48,973 bases of DNA, from assembly GCA_002700305.1 (NCBI GenBank), contig PACZ01000042.1:1-48973 (forward strand), written 5' to 3'. Origin of the DNA: Hyphomonas sp. (GTDB lineage Bacteria > Pseudomonadota > Alphaproteobacteria > Caulobacterales > Hyphomonadaceae). Of the stretch, positions 42,400-48,973 are shown in pieces. Within the stretch, counting starts at the first letter, position 1. Every line of letters starts with the position of its first letter. The notes under the pieces were generated by a model. The model made no database searches. It was not told the DNA's origin and saw nothing but the letters and a program-made list of their open reading frames with translations. The position numbers were made by a program, and so were the translations under genes.

Positions 42400-43446
42400 A
42401 TGGAATTCGCACTCTCAGAAGACCAGCGCATGCTGCAGGATTCAATCAGCGGATTCCTGAAAGACAATGCGTCGCTCGACACGATCCGCAAGATTGCCGA
42501 AGGCGACGCAGAGGCAAAGGCCGGGCTGGATACCGGGCTCGCCGAAATGGGCATCTTGGGCCTGCACGTGCCGGAAACGATGGGCGGCTCAGGCCTTGGC
42601 CTGCTGGAAGCCTGCCTTGTGCAGGAAGCGCTCGGCTATACCGTGGCGCCATCGGGCTTCCTCGCGGCGACGGTCGCGGCGGACCTGTTGCCGAACTATC
42701 AGGAAGACTATCCGAGCGGTATTGCGGACGGGGAAATGGTGTTCGGTCTCGCCCTGACGGAACTTTCTTCGCGCCGAGATGGTGCGGGTGTGAGGGCTGA
42801 CAATGGGCGCCTCAGCGGGACCAGCCTGCTTGCCGATGTGCCGACAGGCGCGACCCATGTACTGGTCGCAGACACGAGCGGCAGCTTCCATGTTGTTGAC
42901 GACTGGTCCGCCGATCCCATGCGGACGATTGACCGGACACGTGCTTTCCAGCAGCTCTCCTTCGACGGGACCCCGGCGGAAGCCAGTACACAGCCCGACC
43001 CATCCGCGCTGGCCGTTGCCCGCCTGCTCGTCGCTGCCGATACGTTGGGCGCCGCGCAGGCCATGCTCGACAAGGCGGTGGAGTATGCGAAAGAGCGCAA
43101 ACAATTTGGCCGCGTGATCGGCTCGTTCCAGGCGGTGAAGCATCTCTGCGCCGAAATGGCTGCGAAGCTCGAACCGGCAAGAGCGCTTGTCTGGCATGCA
43201 GCCTATGCGATGGACACGAAAGACCCGGAAGCCTTGGTCATGGCAAATCTCGCCAAGGCGCATCTTGCGGAAGTCGGAACCTTCGTTGCGAAAACGGCGA
43301 CTGAAGTGCATGGCGGCATGGGCTTCACCGATCTTCTAGGGCTGCACTACTGGTTCAAACGGATTGGCGTGAACCGCCAGCTGTTCGGCAGCCCGGAACA
43401 GGTGCGCCAGACAGCGGCTGAGCTGCAGGGCTTCGTCGCCGCCTGA
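42400..43446 (+). CDS. Acyl-CoA dehydrogenase, second subunit-like
   Basis: 348 residues, starting MEFALSEDQRMLQDSISGFL. AQAMLDKAVEYAKERKQFGRVIGSFQAVKHLCAEM and TEVHGGMGFTDLLGLHYWFKR are ACAD signatures, but the middle domain is short and diverged. Paired ACAD genes of unequal length often encode heteromeric enzymes, as known for steroid and bile acid side-chain dehydrogenases. That arrangement fits here but is inference. Confidence 0.88.
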   Translation: MEFALSEDQRMLQDSISGFLKDNASLDTIRKIAEGDAEAKAGLDTGLAEMGILGLHVPETMGGSGLGLLEACLVQEALGYTVAPSGFLAATVAADLLPNYQEDYPSGIADGEMVFGLALTELSSRRDGAGVRADNGRLSGTSLLADVPTGATHVLVADTSGSFHVVDDWSADPMRTIDRTRAFQQLSFDGTPAEASTQPDPSALAVARLLVAADTLGAAQAMLDKAVEYAKERKQFGRVIGSFQAVKHLCAEMAAKLEPARALVWHAAYAMDTKDPEALVMANLAKAHLAEVGTFVAKTATEVHGGMGFTDLLGLHYWFKRIGVNRQLFGSPEQVRQTAAELQGFVAA

Positions 43447-43456
43447 GCCATCTGGT

Positions 43457-44419
43457 TCAAGCCTGACGGCGCAGCGGAGGCGCAGGTTCCATACGCAGGG
43501 CCTGCGCCGGGTTTTGCCGGAAACAGGGATGCGCTTCTGAACAGAGCAGGCCGCGCAGCCAGTCGAGAACTGTCATGCAGCGTTCCAGCCGACGCGCCCG
43601 TTCCGGGAACGACAGCCATATGTCGTCCCGCACGTCCGGCAACGGGCAGATGCGGCATATGTCCGTGTGCGAAGCTTCGACAAAAGTGGGCAGGGCGCAC
43701 AGGGCCGCGCCGGACCGGCACTCCGCCAGGGCAGAGGCAAGGCTGTTGGTCACCGGTGAGCGTTCGCAGAATTGCCGGAGCGGATTCGCCGGTGTCAGGC
43801 TCCCGGTGATCCGGAGGGCCAGTCCCTGCGGAAAGATGCATCGTGCTGCGCTGATGTCGGAAAGGTCGGCCAGACCGCCCTCAACGGCCGGATGCGATGG
43901 CGCGGCGTAGATGGCGTAATGCACCTTGCCGAGGCGGCGGGTGACCAAGTCTGACTGAACCGGGCGGTCCAGCGTCGTCAGAACATCTGCTGGATTGAGC
44001 GCTTCCGGCGTGGGCGGGGTCCATGCGCTGGTCCGCAGGTCGATTCCCGGATGACTGCGCAGGAATGTTGGTAGTTGAGGAGCCAGCCACCAGGCGAGTA
44101 ACGCCTCGTCCACATCCAGGCGGACGATACCGGTCTGTGTGCCTAGCCGGTCTGCGACATCGATCTCCACAGCTTCCATAACGTCAGCCATCACATTGGC
44201 ATGGCGAAGGAGAATGCTGCCGGCTTCCGTCAGTTCAATGCCGCGTGTGGAGCGATGAAACAGCTGCGTGTTGAGGTCCGCTTCAAGGTCTGAGACGCGG
44301 CGGCTGATGGTTGGCACGGAGCCGCCGAGCCGGATGGCTGCAGCGCTCATGCTGCCGAGATGGGCGACCGTCCGGAACACCCGGATTTTGTCCCAGTCAA
44401 ACAGTTCAGCCTGCATCAC
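43457..44419 (-). CDS. LysR-family transcriptional regulator
   Basis: 320 residues. The N-terminal winged HTH reads WDKIRVFRTVAHLGSMSAAAIRLGGSVPTISRRVSDLEADLNTQLFHRSTRGIELTEAG in pattern, standard for LysR. The effector domain follows from about 90. It converges with the acyl-CoA dehydrogenase pair (10 bases between stops), so it may or may not regulate them. The region 44,420-44,518 separates it from the divergent unknown gene. Confidence 0.9.
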   Translation of the reverse strand: MMQAELFDWDKIRVFRTVAHLGSMSAAAIRLGGSVPTISRRVSDLEADLNTQLFHRSTRGIELTEAGSILLRHANVMADVMEAVEIDVADRLGTQTGIVRLDVDEALLAWWLAPQLPTFLRSHPGIDLRTSAWTPPTPEALNPADVLTTLDRPVQSDLVTRRLGKVHYAIYAAPSHPAVEGGLADLSDISAARCIFPQGLALRITGSLTPANPLRQFCERSPVTNSLASALAECRSGAALCALPTFVEASHTDICRICPLPDVRDDIWLSFPERARRLERCMTVLDWLRGLLCSEAHPCFRQNPAQALRMEPAPPLRRQA

Positions 44420-44518
44420 ATCCCCTTGCAGAGCTGAAACGCCCCCTTTCTCCCACGGCTAAAGCCCCCTCCCGCAAAACCTGAAAAACTCAATCTAAGC
44501 GTGTAGTGGAGAGTCGGG

Positions 44519-45094
44519 ATGAAAGCAACGAGAAATAGTAAGAAGTCTACAATACACGTAGACATTGTGCGGATTGAGCAGCGTGCAAACGAGCTGGGCT
44601 TCCGGCACGCGACCATACGGGAGCTGGGGGAAGGCATCCGCCTGGCCGAATCGCTGATGAACTCAAAAATTGCCACACCGGACGCCGTGATGCGTATGGA
44701 TGTCGTCACCGGCATGACGGCCTGGGTCACGGGAGACCCGATCGAGGGCGTGTTCCTTGTCCTGCCTCTTTCGCCCGCCGGAGAGCAGGCCGTGCGCGAT
44801 GGAACATACAGTCCCGCAGACCCTGCGCCGGCGCATCTTGCCTGGCACGGGCGTGATGTCGCGGGCGTCTATATCGGTGTCTATGCCGGCGCCACGAAGG
44901 AAGCCCGGCGGGCCGTGATGACGGCTGCCGCGGTGATGCGGGTGGAGCAATTCGCGGCGGTGCCCAGCTTCGCCCGCGGTGCCACGGATGACGGCAAACG
45001 CTCCATGGCCTCACTCGGGTTTTCGCCGTTAGAAGGCGGCCTGCCAGACCTCTGGGTGCAGGAAGCGCTTTCGACCGGATCGGAGGCAGCCTGA
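44519..45094 (+). CDS. Hypothetical protein coupled to a GNAT gene
   Basis: 191 residues with GGAGAGTCGGG before the ATG. The start is basic (MKATRNSKKSTIHVDIVRI). The middle (MTAWVTGDPIEGVFLVLPLSP, HLAWHGRDVAGVYIGVYAG) looks like a sheet-helix fold. No family is named. Its stop overlaps the next start in TGATG, so it probably works with the acyltransferase that follows. Confidence 0.65.
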   Translation: MKATRNSKKSTIHVDIVRIEQRANELGFRHATIRELGEGIRLAESLMNSKIATPDAVMRMDVVTGMTAWVTGDPIEGVFLVLPLSPAGEQAVRDGTYSPADPAPAHLAWHGRDVAGVYIGVYAGATKEARRAVMTAAAVMRVEQFAAVPSFARGATDDGKRSMASLGFSPLEGGLPDLWVQEALSTGSEAA

Positions 45095-45720
45095 TGACGC
45101 GGCCTGAGGTGGGCAAACGGGGATTGCAGCGTCCGGTGCCGGAAACCGCCTGGGAGCGCTACAGCGCGCGCCCGGTCAGGTCGCTGGACGAATTGCAGAT
45201 GGCGGCCGCGATCCGCGCGGCGGTTTTCATGTCGGAACAGGCCTGTCCGTATGAAGAGGAATATGACGGCAACGATCTGTGCGGCACGCATTTCCTGCTA
45301 TTCGGTGGGGCAGAGCCGGTGGGCACACTGCGCGTGCGCTGGTTTGCGGACTTCGCAAAGCTGGAGCGGATTGCCCTCCTGCCGCGAGAGCGGGGGCGCA
45401 TGGGTCTGCGGGTCCTGCTGGCGGAAATGTTTGAACTGGTGGCGCGCAAGGGGTACCGGCGGATGCTCGGCCAGATCCAGGCGCGGCTCTGGCCGGTCTG
45501 GTCACGCACCTTCAATTGCCGCCTGCTGCCCGGCCGGGCGCCGTTCTGGTTCTCGGATTATGAATACCGCGAAATCGAGATCTTCGTGCCGGAGCACCCG
45601 AATGCCCTGCCGATGGAAGCGGACCCGTATCAGATCATCCGCCCCGAAGGCGCCTGGGACCTCCCCGGCGTGCTGGATGCATCTGCGCAACGGGCACCGG
45701 GACAGGACGAGGCGGCGTGA
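45094..45720 (+). CDS. GNAT-family acetyltransferase
   Basis: 208 residues. IRAAVFMSEQACPYEEEYDGND and GTLRVRWFADFAKLERIALLPRERGRMGLRVLLAEMFELV give the GNAT core; the acetyl-CoA loop is the diverged RERGRMG. It resembles proteins annotated as GNAT or acyl-homoserine-lactone-synthase-like in alphaproteobacteria. Substrate unknown. Coupled to the preceding gene. Confidence 0.75.
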   Translation: MTRPEVGKRGLQRPVPETAWERYSARPVRSLDELQMAAAIRAAVFMSEQACPYEEEYDGNDLCGTHFLLFGGAEPVGTLRVRWFADFAKLERIALLPRERGRMGLRVLLAEMFELVARKGYRRMLGQIQARLWPVWSRTFNCRLLPGRAPFWFSDYEYREIEIFVPEHPNALPMEADPYQIIRPEGAWDLPGVLDASAQRAPGQDEAA

Positions 45721-45742
45721 GTTTTCGTATTGTCTGGGAAAA

Positions 45743-45817
45743 TGGTGCCCGGGGGCGGAATCGAACCACCGACACGCGGATTTTCAATCCGCTGCTCTAC
45801 CCCTGAGCTACCCGGGC
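45743..45817 (-). tRNA. tRNA-Phe (GAA)
   Basis: On the minus strand the acceptor is GCCCGGG/CCCGGGC, the D arm GCTC/GAGC, the anticodon stem GCGGA/TCCGC with loop TTGAAAA (anticodon GAA), and the T arm GGTGG/CCGCC with TTCGATT. CCA is encoded. 75 nt in all. Confidence 0.97.
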
Positions 45818-45873
45818 GGGCCGTGGGGAAGGGCGCTATCTAACGGAGCCCTGCGGGCTTGTCCATGCTGATT

Positions 45874-46095
45874 TCAGTCTTCTGCTGACATATCCCCGGC
45901 AGGGCCGGGACGCGGGGAGTCCTCATCGTCGTCGACGGGCGGGCCGGGAATGGCATAGCCTTCGTTCAGCCACTTGCCGAGGTCCACATCCGCGCAGCGT
46001 TTGGAGCAGAAGGGCCGGTATTGCGCAGATACCGGGTTCTTGCGGCACTGGGCACATTTGGGCTGGCGTTTCTCGGGGGGCACGGGCTGGCTCAT
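45874..46095 (-). CDS. yacG: DNA gyrase inhibitor YacG (zinc-binding)
   Basis: 73 residues. The Zn ribbon is CAQC at 14-17 and CSKRC at 30-34, followed by [16 protein letters not shown], the family signature. It binds GyrB in E. coli. It overlaps the RNase E/G-like gene by four bases (ATGA), a conserved pairing. Confidence 0.95.
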   Translation of the reverse strand: MSQPVPPEKRQPKCAQCRKNPVSAQYRPFCSKRCADVDLGKWLNEGYAIPGPPVDDDEDSPRPGPAGDMSAED

Positions 46096-47123
46096 GGGAC
46101 TGTGAAAACTATCGGGGATGTCGGATTGGTCGAGTCGTAAGTGAAGCGGTCGCCGTACTTTTCCGCAAGGGCCTGTCTGAGAGAGTCGCCGTCGCGGTTC
46201 AGCCAGTCGAGCGCTGGCCGGGGAAGGTCAAGGCAGAGCTTGTCCATGCGTTTCGCCCTGGCTTCCTGCTCCAGCCGCCGAAAACCGTCGAAACACACCG
46301 AGCGCGGCGTCTTCTCACCCGTGGGGCCCAGCAAGCGTTCCGCGATAGGGGTTTCGGCCCATTCGACCGACGCCTGCAGAAGGCCAAGGTCTGACGGCAA
46401 CAGCACCCTTGCGCGCTGGTCGGAAACATTGCGGAACACAGTATTGAACCGGTCCCGGATCTGCTTGCCGGCTTCGCGATTGAGCGGGCTGACGCAATCC
46501 ATCACGATAAGCCCACCGAGATTTCGGAGCCGTAGCTGACGGGCGAGTTCGGCCGCAGCATCCAGGTTCACTTTCAGGGCGCGGCTGGCCGCGCGTCCGG
46601 TATCGGTGCGGCCGGATGTATCGACATCCACGGCAACCAGCGCCCGGGTCCGCTCCAGCGTGATATTGCCGCCCCCGGGCAGGTTCACCGTGTCAGAGAC
46701 CACCATGTCGAAGGCCATGGCGACGGTCTGGTCGCCCGGTTCGACAGGTTCCACCTTCGCCGTGCCCCATGGCGCCAGGAAGCGGAAATCCGGCGTCTTT
46801 TCGGCAAGTGCCACCCGGGGCAGCTTGCTGCCTTCCCGCGCCTCGGCCACGACCCCGACTTCAAGGGATTGCCCCTCTCTCAGACCGTGCCCTTCCTGAA
46901 GACGCAGGAAGGCGTCACCGGCATGGTTCTCCAGTTCGACAAAGCCACCGCCCTGAGGAAGCGAGATCGTATGCAGGCGCCCGGTCATCACCTCGCCGAT
47001 CCGGACGGGCCTGTCTTCTGTCAGGCGGGTCAGCCGGACAGCTATGGGACGGCCGGTTTCATCGAGGGCGACTTCGCGCGTCTCCGCGGCGCACACTTCC
47101 TGAAGGATGCGAGCCGCGGGCAT
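46092..47123 (-). CDS. RNase E/G family protein, short form
   Basis: 343 residues against about 490 for RNase G. The N-terminal S1-like portion is visible ([32 protein letters not shown]). The DNase-I-like catalytic part keeps [16 protein letters not shown] and [19 protein letters not shown], with the two metal-binding Asp residues. The Zn-link cysteines and the small C-terminal domain of RNase E/G are missing. It sits between pgi and yacG, as this short form commonly does in alphaproteobacteria. It is probably an RNA-processing enzyme, but catalytic competence is not proven. Confidence 0.85.
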   Translation of the reverse strand: MPAARILQEVCAAETREVALDETGRPIAVRLTRLTEDRPVRIGEVMTGRLHTISLPQGGGFVELENHAGDAFLRLQEGHGLREGQSLEVGVVAEAREGSKLPRVALAEKTPDFRFLAPWGTAKVEPVEPGDQTVAMAFDMVVSDTVNLPGGGNITLERTRALVAVDVDTSGRTDTGRAASRALKVNLDAAAELARQLRLRNLGGLIVMDCVSPLNREAGKQIRDRFNTVFRNVSDQRARVLLPSDLGLLQASVEWAETPIAERLLGPTGEKTPRSVCFDGFRRLEQEARAKRMDKLCLDLPRPALDWLNRDGDSLRQALAEKYGDRFTYDSTNPTSPIVFTVP

Positions 47124-47127
47124 GAGC

Positions 47128-48678
47128 TTAGCCGAGATCCTTGATCAGGGCGGCGGTAACCGGATCGTCGGCCGTGTTGTTGCCGGACAGGGCCGGTTTC
47201 AGGCGGGTGGCCATCGTCTTGCCGCGCTCGACGCCCCATTGGTCGAACGGGTTCAAGCCCCAGAGCTTGCCTGCGAAATAGGTCCGGTGCTCATAGAGAG
47301 CGATGAGGCTGCCGAACGCTTCCGGGCCGAAGGCCTTGTGATGCAGGAAAGAGGAAGCGCGGCCTCCGGCATGGACTTTCTGTTTCGCGACGGCGTCCGA
47401 CAGATCCGGTTCTTCGGCTTTGACTTCCTCGAGCGACCGTCCGTTGGCCAGAACTTCGGCCTGGGCGAGGGCATGGGCCGTGAGGGCCGTGATGCCTTCC
47501 GGGTCGCGGTCAAAGTCCGGCGCGAGGATAAATTCGGACGGAACGCTGCGGGACCCCTGGTGGAGCCATTGGTGATAGGAATGCTGGCCGACGGAGCCTT
47601 CGCCGCCCCAGAGGGCGGGCGCCGTGGAATAGGGTGAGGGCACGCCGCCGGGGCCGACGGACTTGCCGTTCGATTCCATTTCCAGCTGCTGCAGGTAGGT
47701 CGGCAGCATGCGCAGGCGGTGGGAATAGGCGAGCATGACCCGCATGCTGCGCTCAAGGAAAGAGGCGTTCCAGAAGTCGAGCAGGGCGAGGCGCATCGGC
47801 AGGTTTTCGGCAAGCGGGGCAGAGCGGGTATGCGCATCCATGTCTGCGGCGCCCTTGAGGATTGCCTCGAATGTCCCGGCTTTGAGATAGATCATGCAGG
47901 CCAGCGACGCCGACGACCAGAGCGAGAAGCGCCCGCCGACCGGTAGCGGCATGTCGAAAAGATAGCCGTCATTGCTGCCGAGCCAGGCTTTCGCGCGCTC
48001 GGGATTGGCGGTGACCAGCGCGATCTGGCGGCCAGCCTCCTCCCCGAGGGACGCTTCCATCCATTTGCGGGCACGGTCAAGATTGTAGAGCGTCTCTTCG
48101 GTTCCGAAGGATTTCGAGACGCCGATAACAAGCGTCGTTGCCGGGTCCAGCCCGGTGAGGGCGTGATCGAGGTCCCACGGATCGACATTGGCGCAGAAAC
48201 GCAGATCGATGCCGGGTGTTGCGAGGTCTGAAAAGGCATCGGCAATCAGGCGGGGGCCGAAATCCGACCCGCCGATACCGATGTGAAGGACGGCCTTGTA
48301 GGGCTCACCGCTGACGGTCCGAATGTCGCCTTGCTGCAGGCGGCGGGCAAACTCCAGCGCGGGCAGGACGCTCTGGCGCACCTTCTCCGCCTCGCCGGAA
48401 AGCGGGGCCTGTGCCCGCAGCGCCCAGTGCAGGGCCGGGCGGTTCTCCGACGGATTTACAATGTCTCCATTGAAGAGGCTTGAGGCGGCTGTTTCCAGTC
48501 CGGCGTCCGCGCCATGGGCGAGCAGGGCTGCGTCTGCATCGGCGTCCAGGTATTGGCGGGAAAGGTCGGCCGTCCAGCCAGCCGCATGGAGCGACGCCTG
48601 ACCTGCCCGGGCTGTGGCAAGGTCCTTCAGGGAGGCGGCCTTGAGGGCGGCGGCGAGGGAACCTAGATCGGCACTCAT
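47128..48678 (-). CDS. pgi: Glucose-6-phosphate isomerase
   Basis: 516 residues. KAVLHIGIGGSDFGPRL, VIGVSKSFGTEET, PVGGRFSLWSSASLA, QQLEMESNGKS (catalytic Glu), GSVGQHSYHQWLHQG (His) and NPFDQWGVERGKT (Lys) match PGI. It interconverts glucose-6- and fructose-6-phosphate. Its stop lies four bases before the RNase E/G-like start, so the two may share a transcript. Confidence 0.96.
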   Translation of the reverse strand: MSADLGSLAAALKAASLKDLATARAGQASLHAAGWTADLSRQYLDADADAALLAHGADAGLETAASSLFNGDIVNPSENRPALHWALRAQAPLSGEAEKVRQSVLPALEFARRLQQGDIRTVSGEPYKAVLHIGIGGSDFGPRLIADAFSDLATPGIDLRFCANVDPWDLDHALTGLDPATTLVIGVSKSFGTEETLYNLDRARKWMEASLGEEAGRQIALVTANPERAKAWLGSNDGYLFDMPLPVGGRFSLWSSASLACMIYLKAGTFEAILKGAADMDAHTRSAPLAENLPMRLALLDFWNASFLERSMRVMLAYSHRLRMLPTYLQQLEMESNGKSVGPGGVPSPYSTAPALWGGEGSVGQHSYHQWLHQGSRSVPSEFILAPDFDRDPEGITALTAHALAQAEVLANGRSLEEVKAEEPDLSDAVAKQKVHAGGRASSFLHHKAFGPEAFGSLIALYEHRTYFAGKLWGLNPFDQWGVERGKTMATRLKPALSGNNTADDPVTAALIKDLG

Positions 48679-48779
48679 GTCGCGGGTCCTTTCCGTTGGT
48701 GGAAGTCACGGCTTACCCATGGTTCGCTGCCCGGCGCAAGATGTTGCCCGTATAGGTGCAGACGAACGCAATTGTGCGC

Positions 48780-48808
48780 TTGAATCCCGCGCCACACATG
48801 GGTATGAG
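48780..48808 (+). promoter_or_regulatory. Candidate tuf promoter
   Basis: TTGAAT and TATGAG are separated by 17 bases, about 80 bases upstream of the tuf ATG, with the next gene divergent. It is a reasonable sigma-70-type match (four of six in each box). Confidence 0.4.
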
Positions 48809-48887
48809 GCCCGTTTAACAGGCCGGAGGCCTGATTTGGTATCCCGTCCGGCGGGCCGGACAGAACACGAATTCAAGGAGAGGCCCG

Positions 48888-48973
48888 ATGGGCAAGGCAA
48901 AGTTTGAGCGTAACAAGCCGCACGTGAACATCGGCACGATTGGCCACGTTGACCACGGCAAGACGACGCTGAC
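48888..48973 (+). CDS. tuf: Elongation factor Tu (5' end only)
   Basis: The ATG at 48,888 follows AAGGAG. The visible part reads [20 protein letters not shown] then VDHGKTTL, which includes the GTP-binding P-loop; the rest lies beyond the window. It is not preceded by fusA or rps genes, so this is probably a separate tuf copy rather than the str-operon one. Confidence 0.96.
   Translation, partial: MGKAKFERNKPHVNIGTIGHVDHGKTTL

Overview
The window looks like the chromosome of a high-GC alphaproteobacterium, probably of the Hyphomonadaceae or a near relative. The order rpsF-rpsR-rplI with dnaB close by, fabD-fabG-acpP-fabF-mltG-yicC-gmk, an RNase E/G-type gene next to yacG, and many acyl-CoA and lipid-modifying enzymes all fit that group. 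Genus-level placement is inference.

Left part (1-12,582): a genomic island of about 12.5 kb inserted at the 3' end of an intact tRNA-Pro(GGG). It is bounded by an exact 53-bp direct repeat (47-99 and 12,530-12,582). It carries a P4-type tyrosine recombinase at its right end and an excisionase-like HTH protein at its left end. Behind these come three small overlapping genes of unknown function, a ParB-like protein, and a non-coding stretch of about 1.5 kb (2,764-4,296). That stretch is filled with about 24 diverged copies of a CCATATACGG-like motif, spaced mostly about 49 bp apart with a higher-order unit of about 97 bp. The cargo is rich in nucleases: a small GIY-YIG protein, a larger protein with a DUF3427-like middle region and a C-terminal T5orf172 GIY-YIG domain, an exported staphylococcal-nuclease-like protein, and a NotI-family restriction enzyme convergent with a 5-cytosine methyltransferase. 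The island is best described as an integrative defence element. No relaxase, replicase or virion gene is visible.

Middle part (12,583-27,000): core or accessory metabolism. It holds oligopeptidase B, MsrB, a MaoC-type hydratase, a GH1 glycosidase overlapping a class V aminotransferase, an acyl-CoA synthetase, a GNAT-SnoaL-sterol desaturase cluster, an exported amidohydrolase, a crotonase overlapping an epoxide hydrolase, an SDR and a CinA-type amidase.

Right part (27,000-48,973): housekeeping. It contains dnaB with a perfect DnaA box upstream, the S6-S18-L9 ribosomal operon, and the fatty acid synthesis operon leading into mltG, yicC and gmk. Next come icd, trmJ with a flavoprotein, a second crotonase, two acyl-CoA dehydrogenases with a LysR regulator, an unknown/GNAT pair, tRNA-Phe, yacG, an RNase E/G-like gene and pgi. 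The 5' end of tuf runs off the window edge.

Functions were assigned by reading motifs in the translations. No database search was run.
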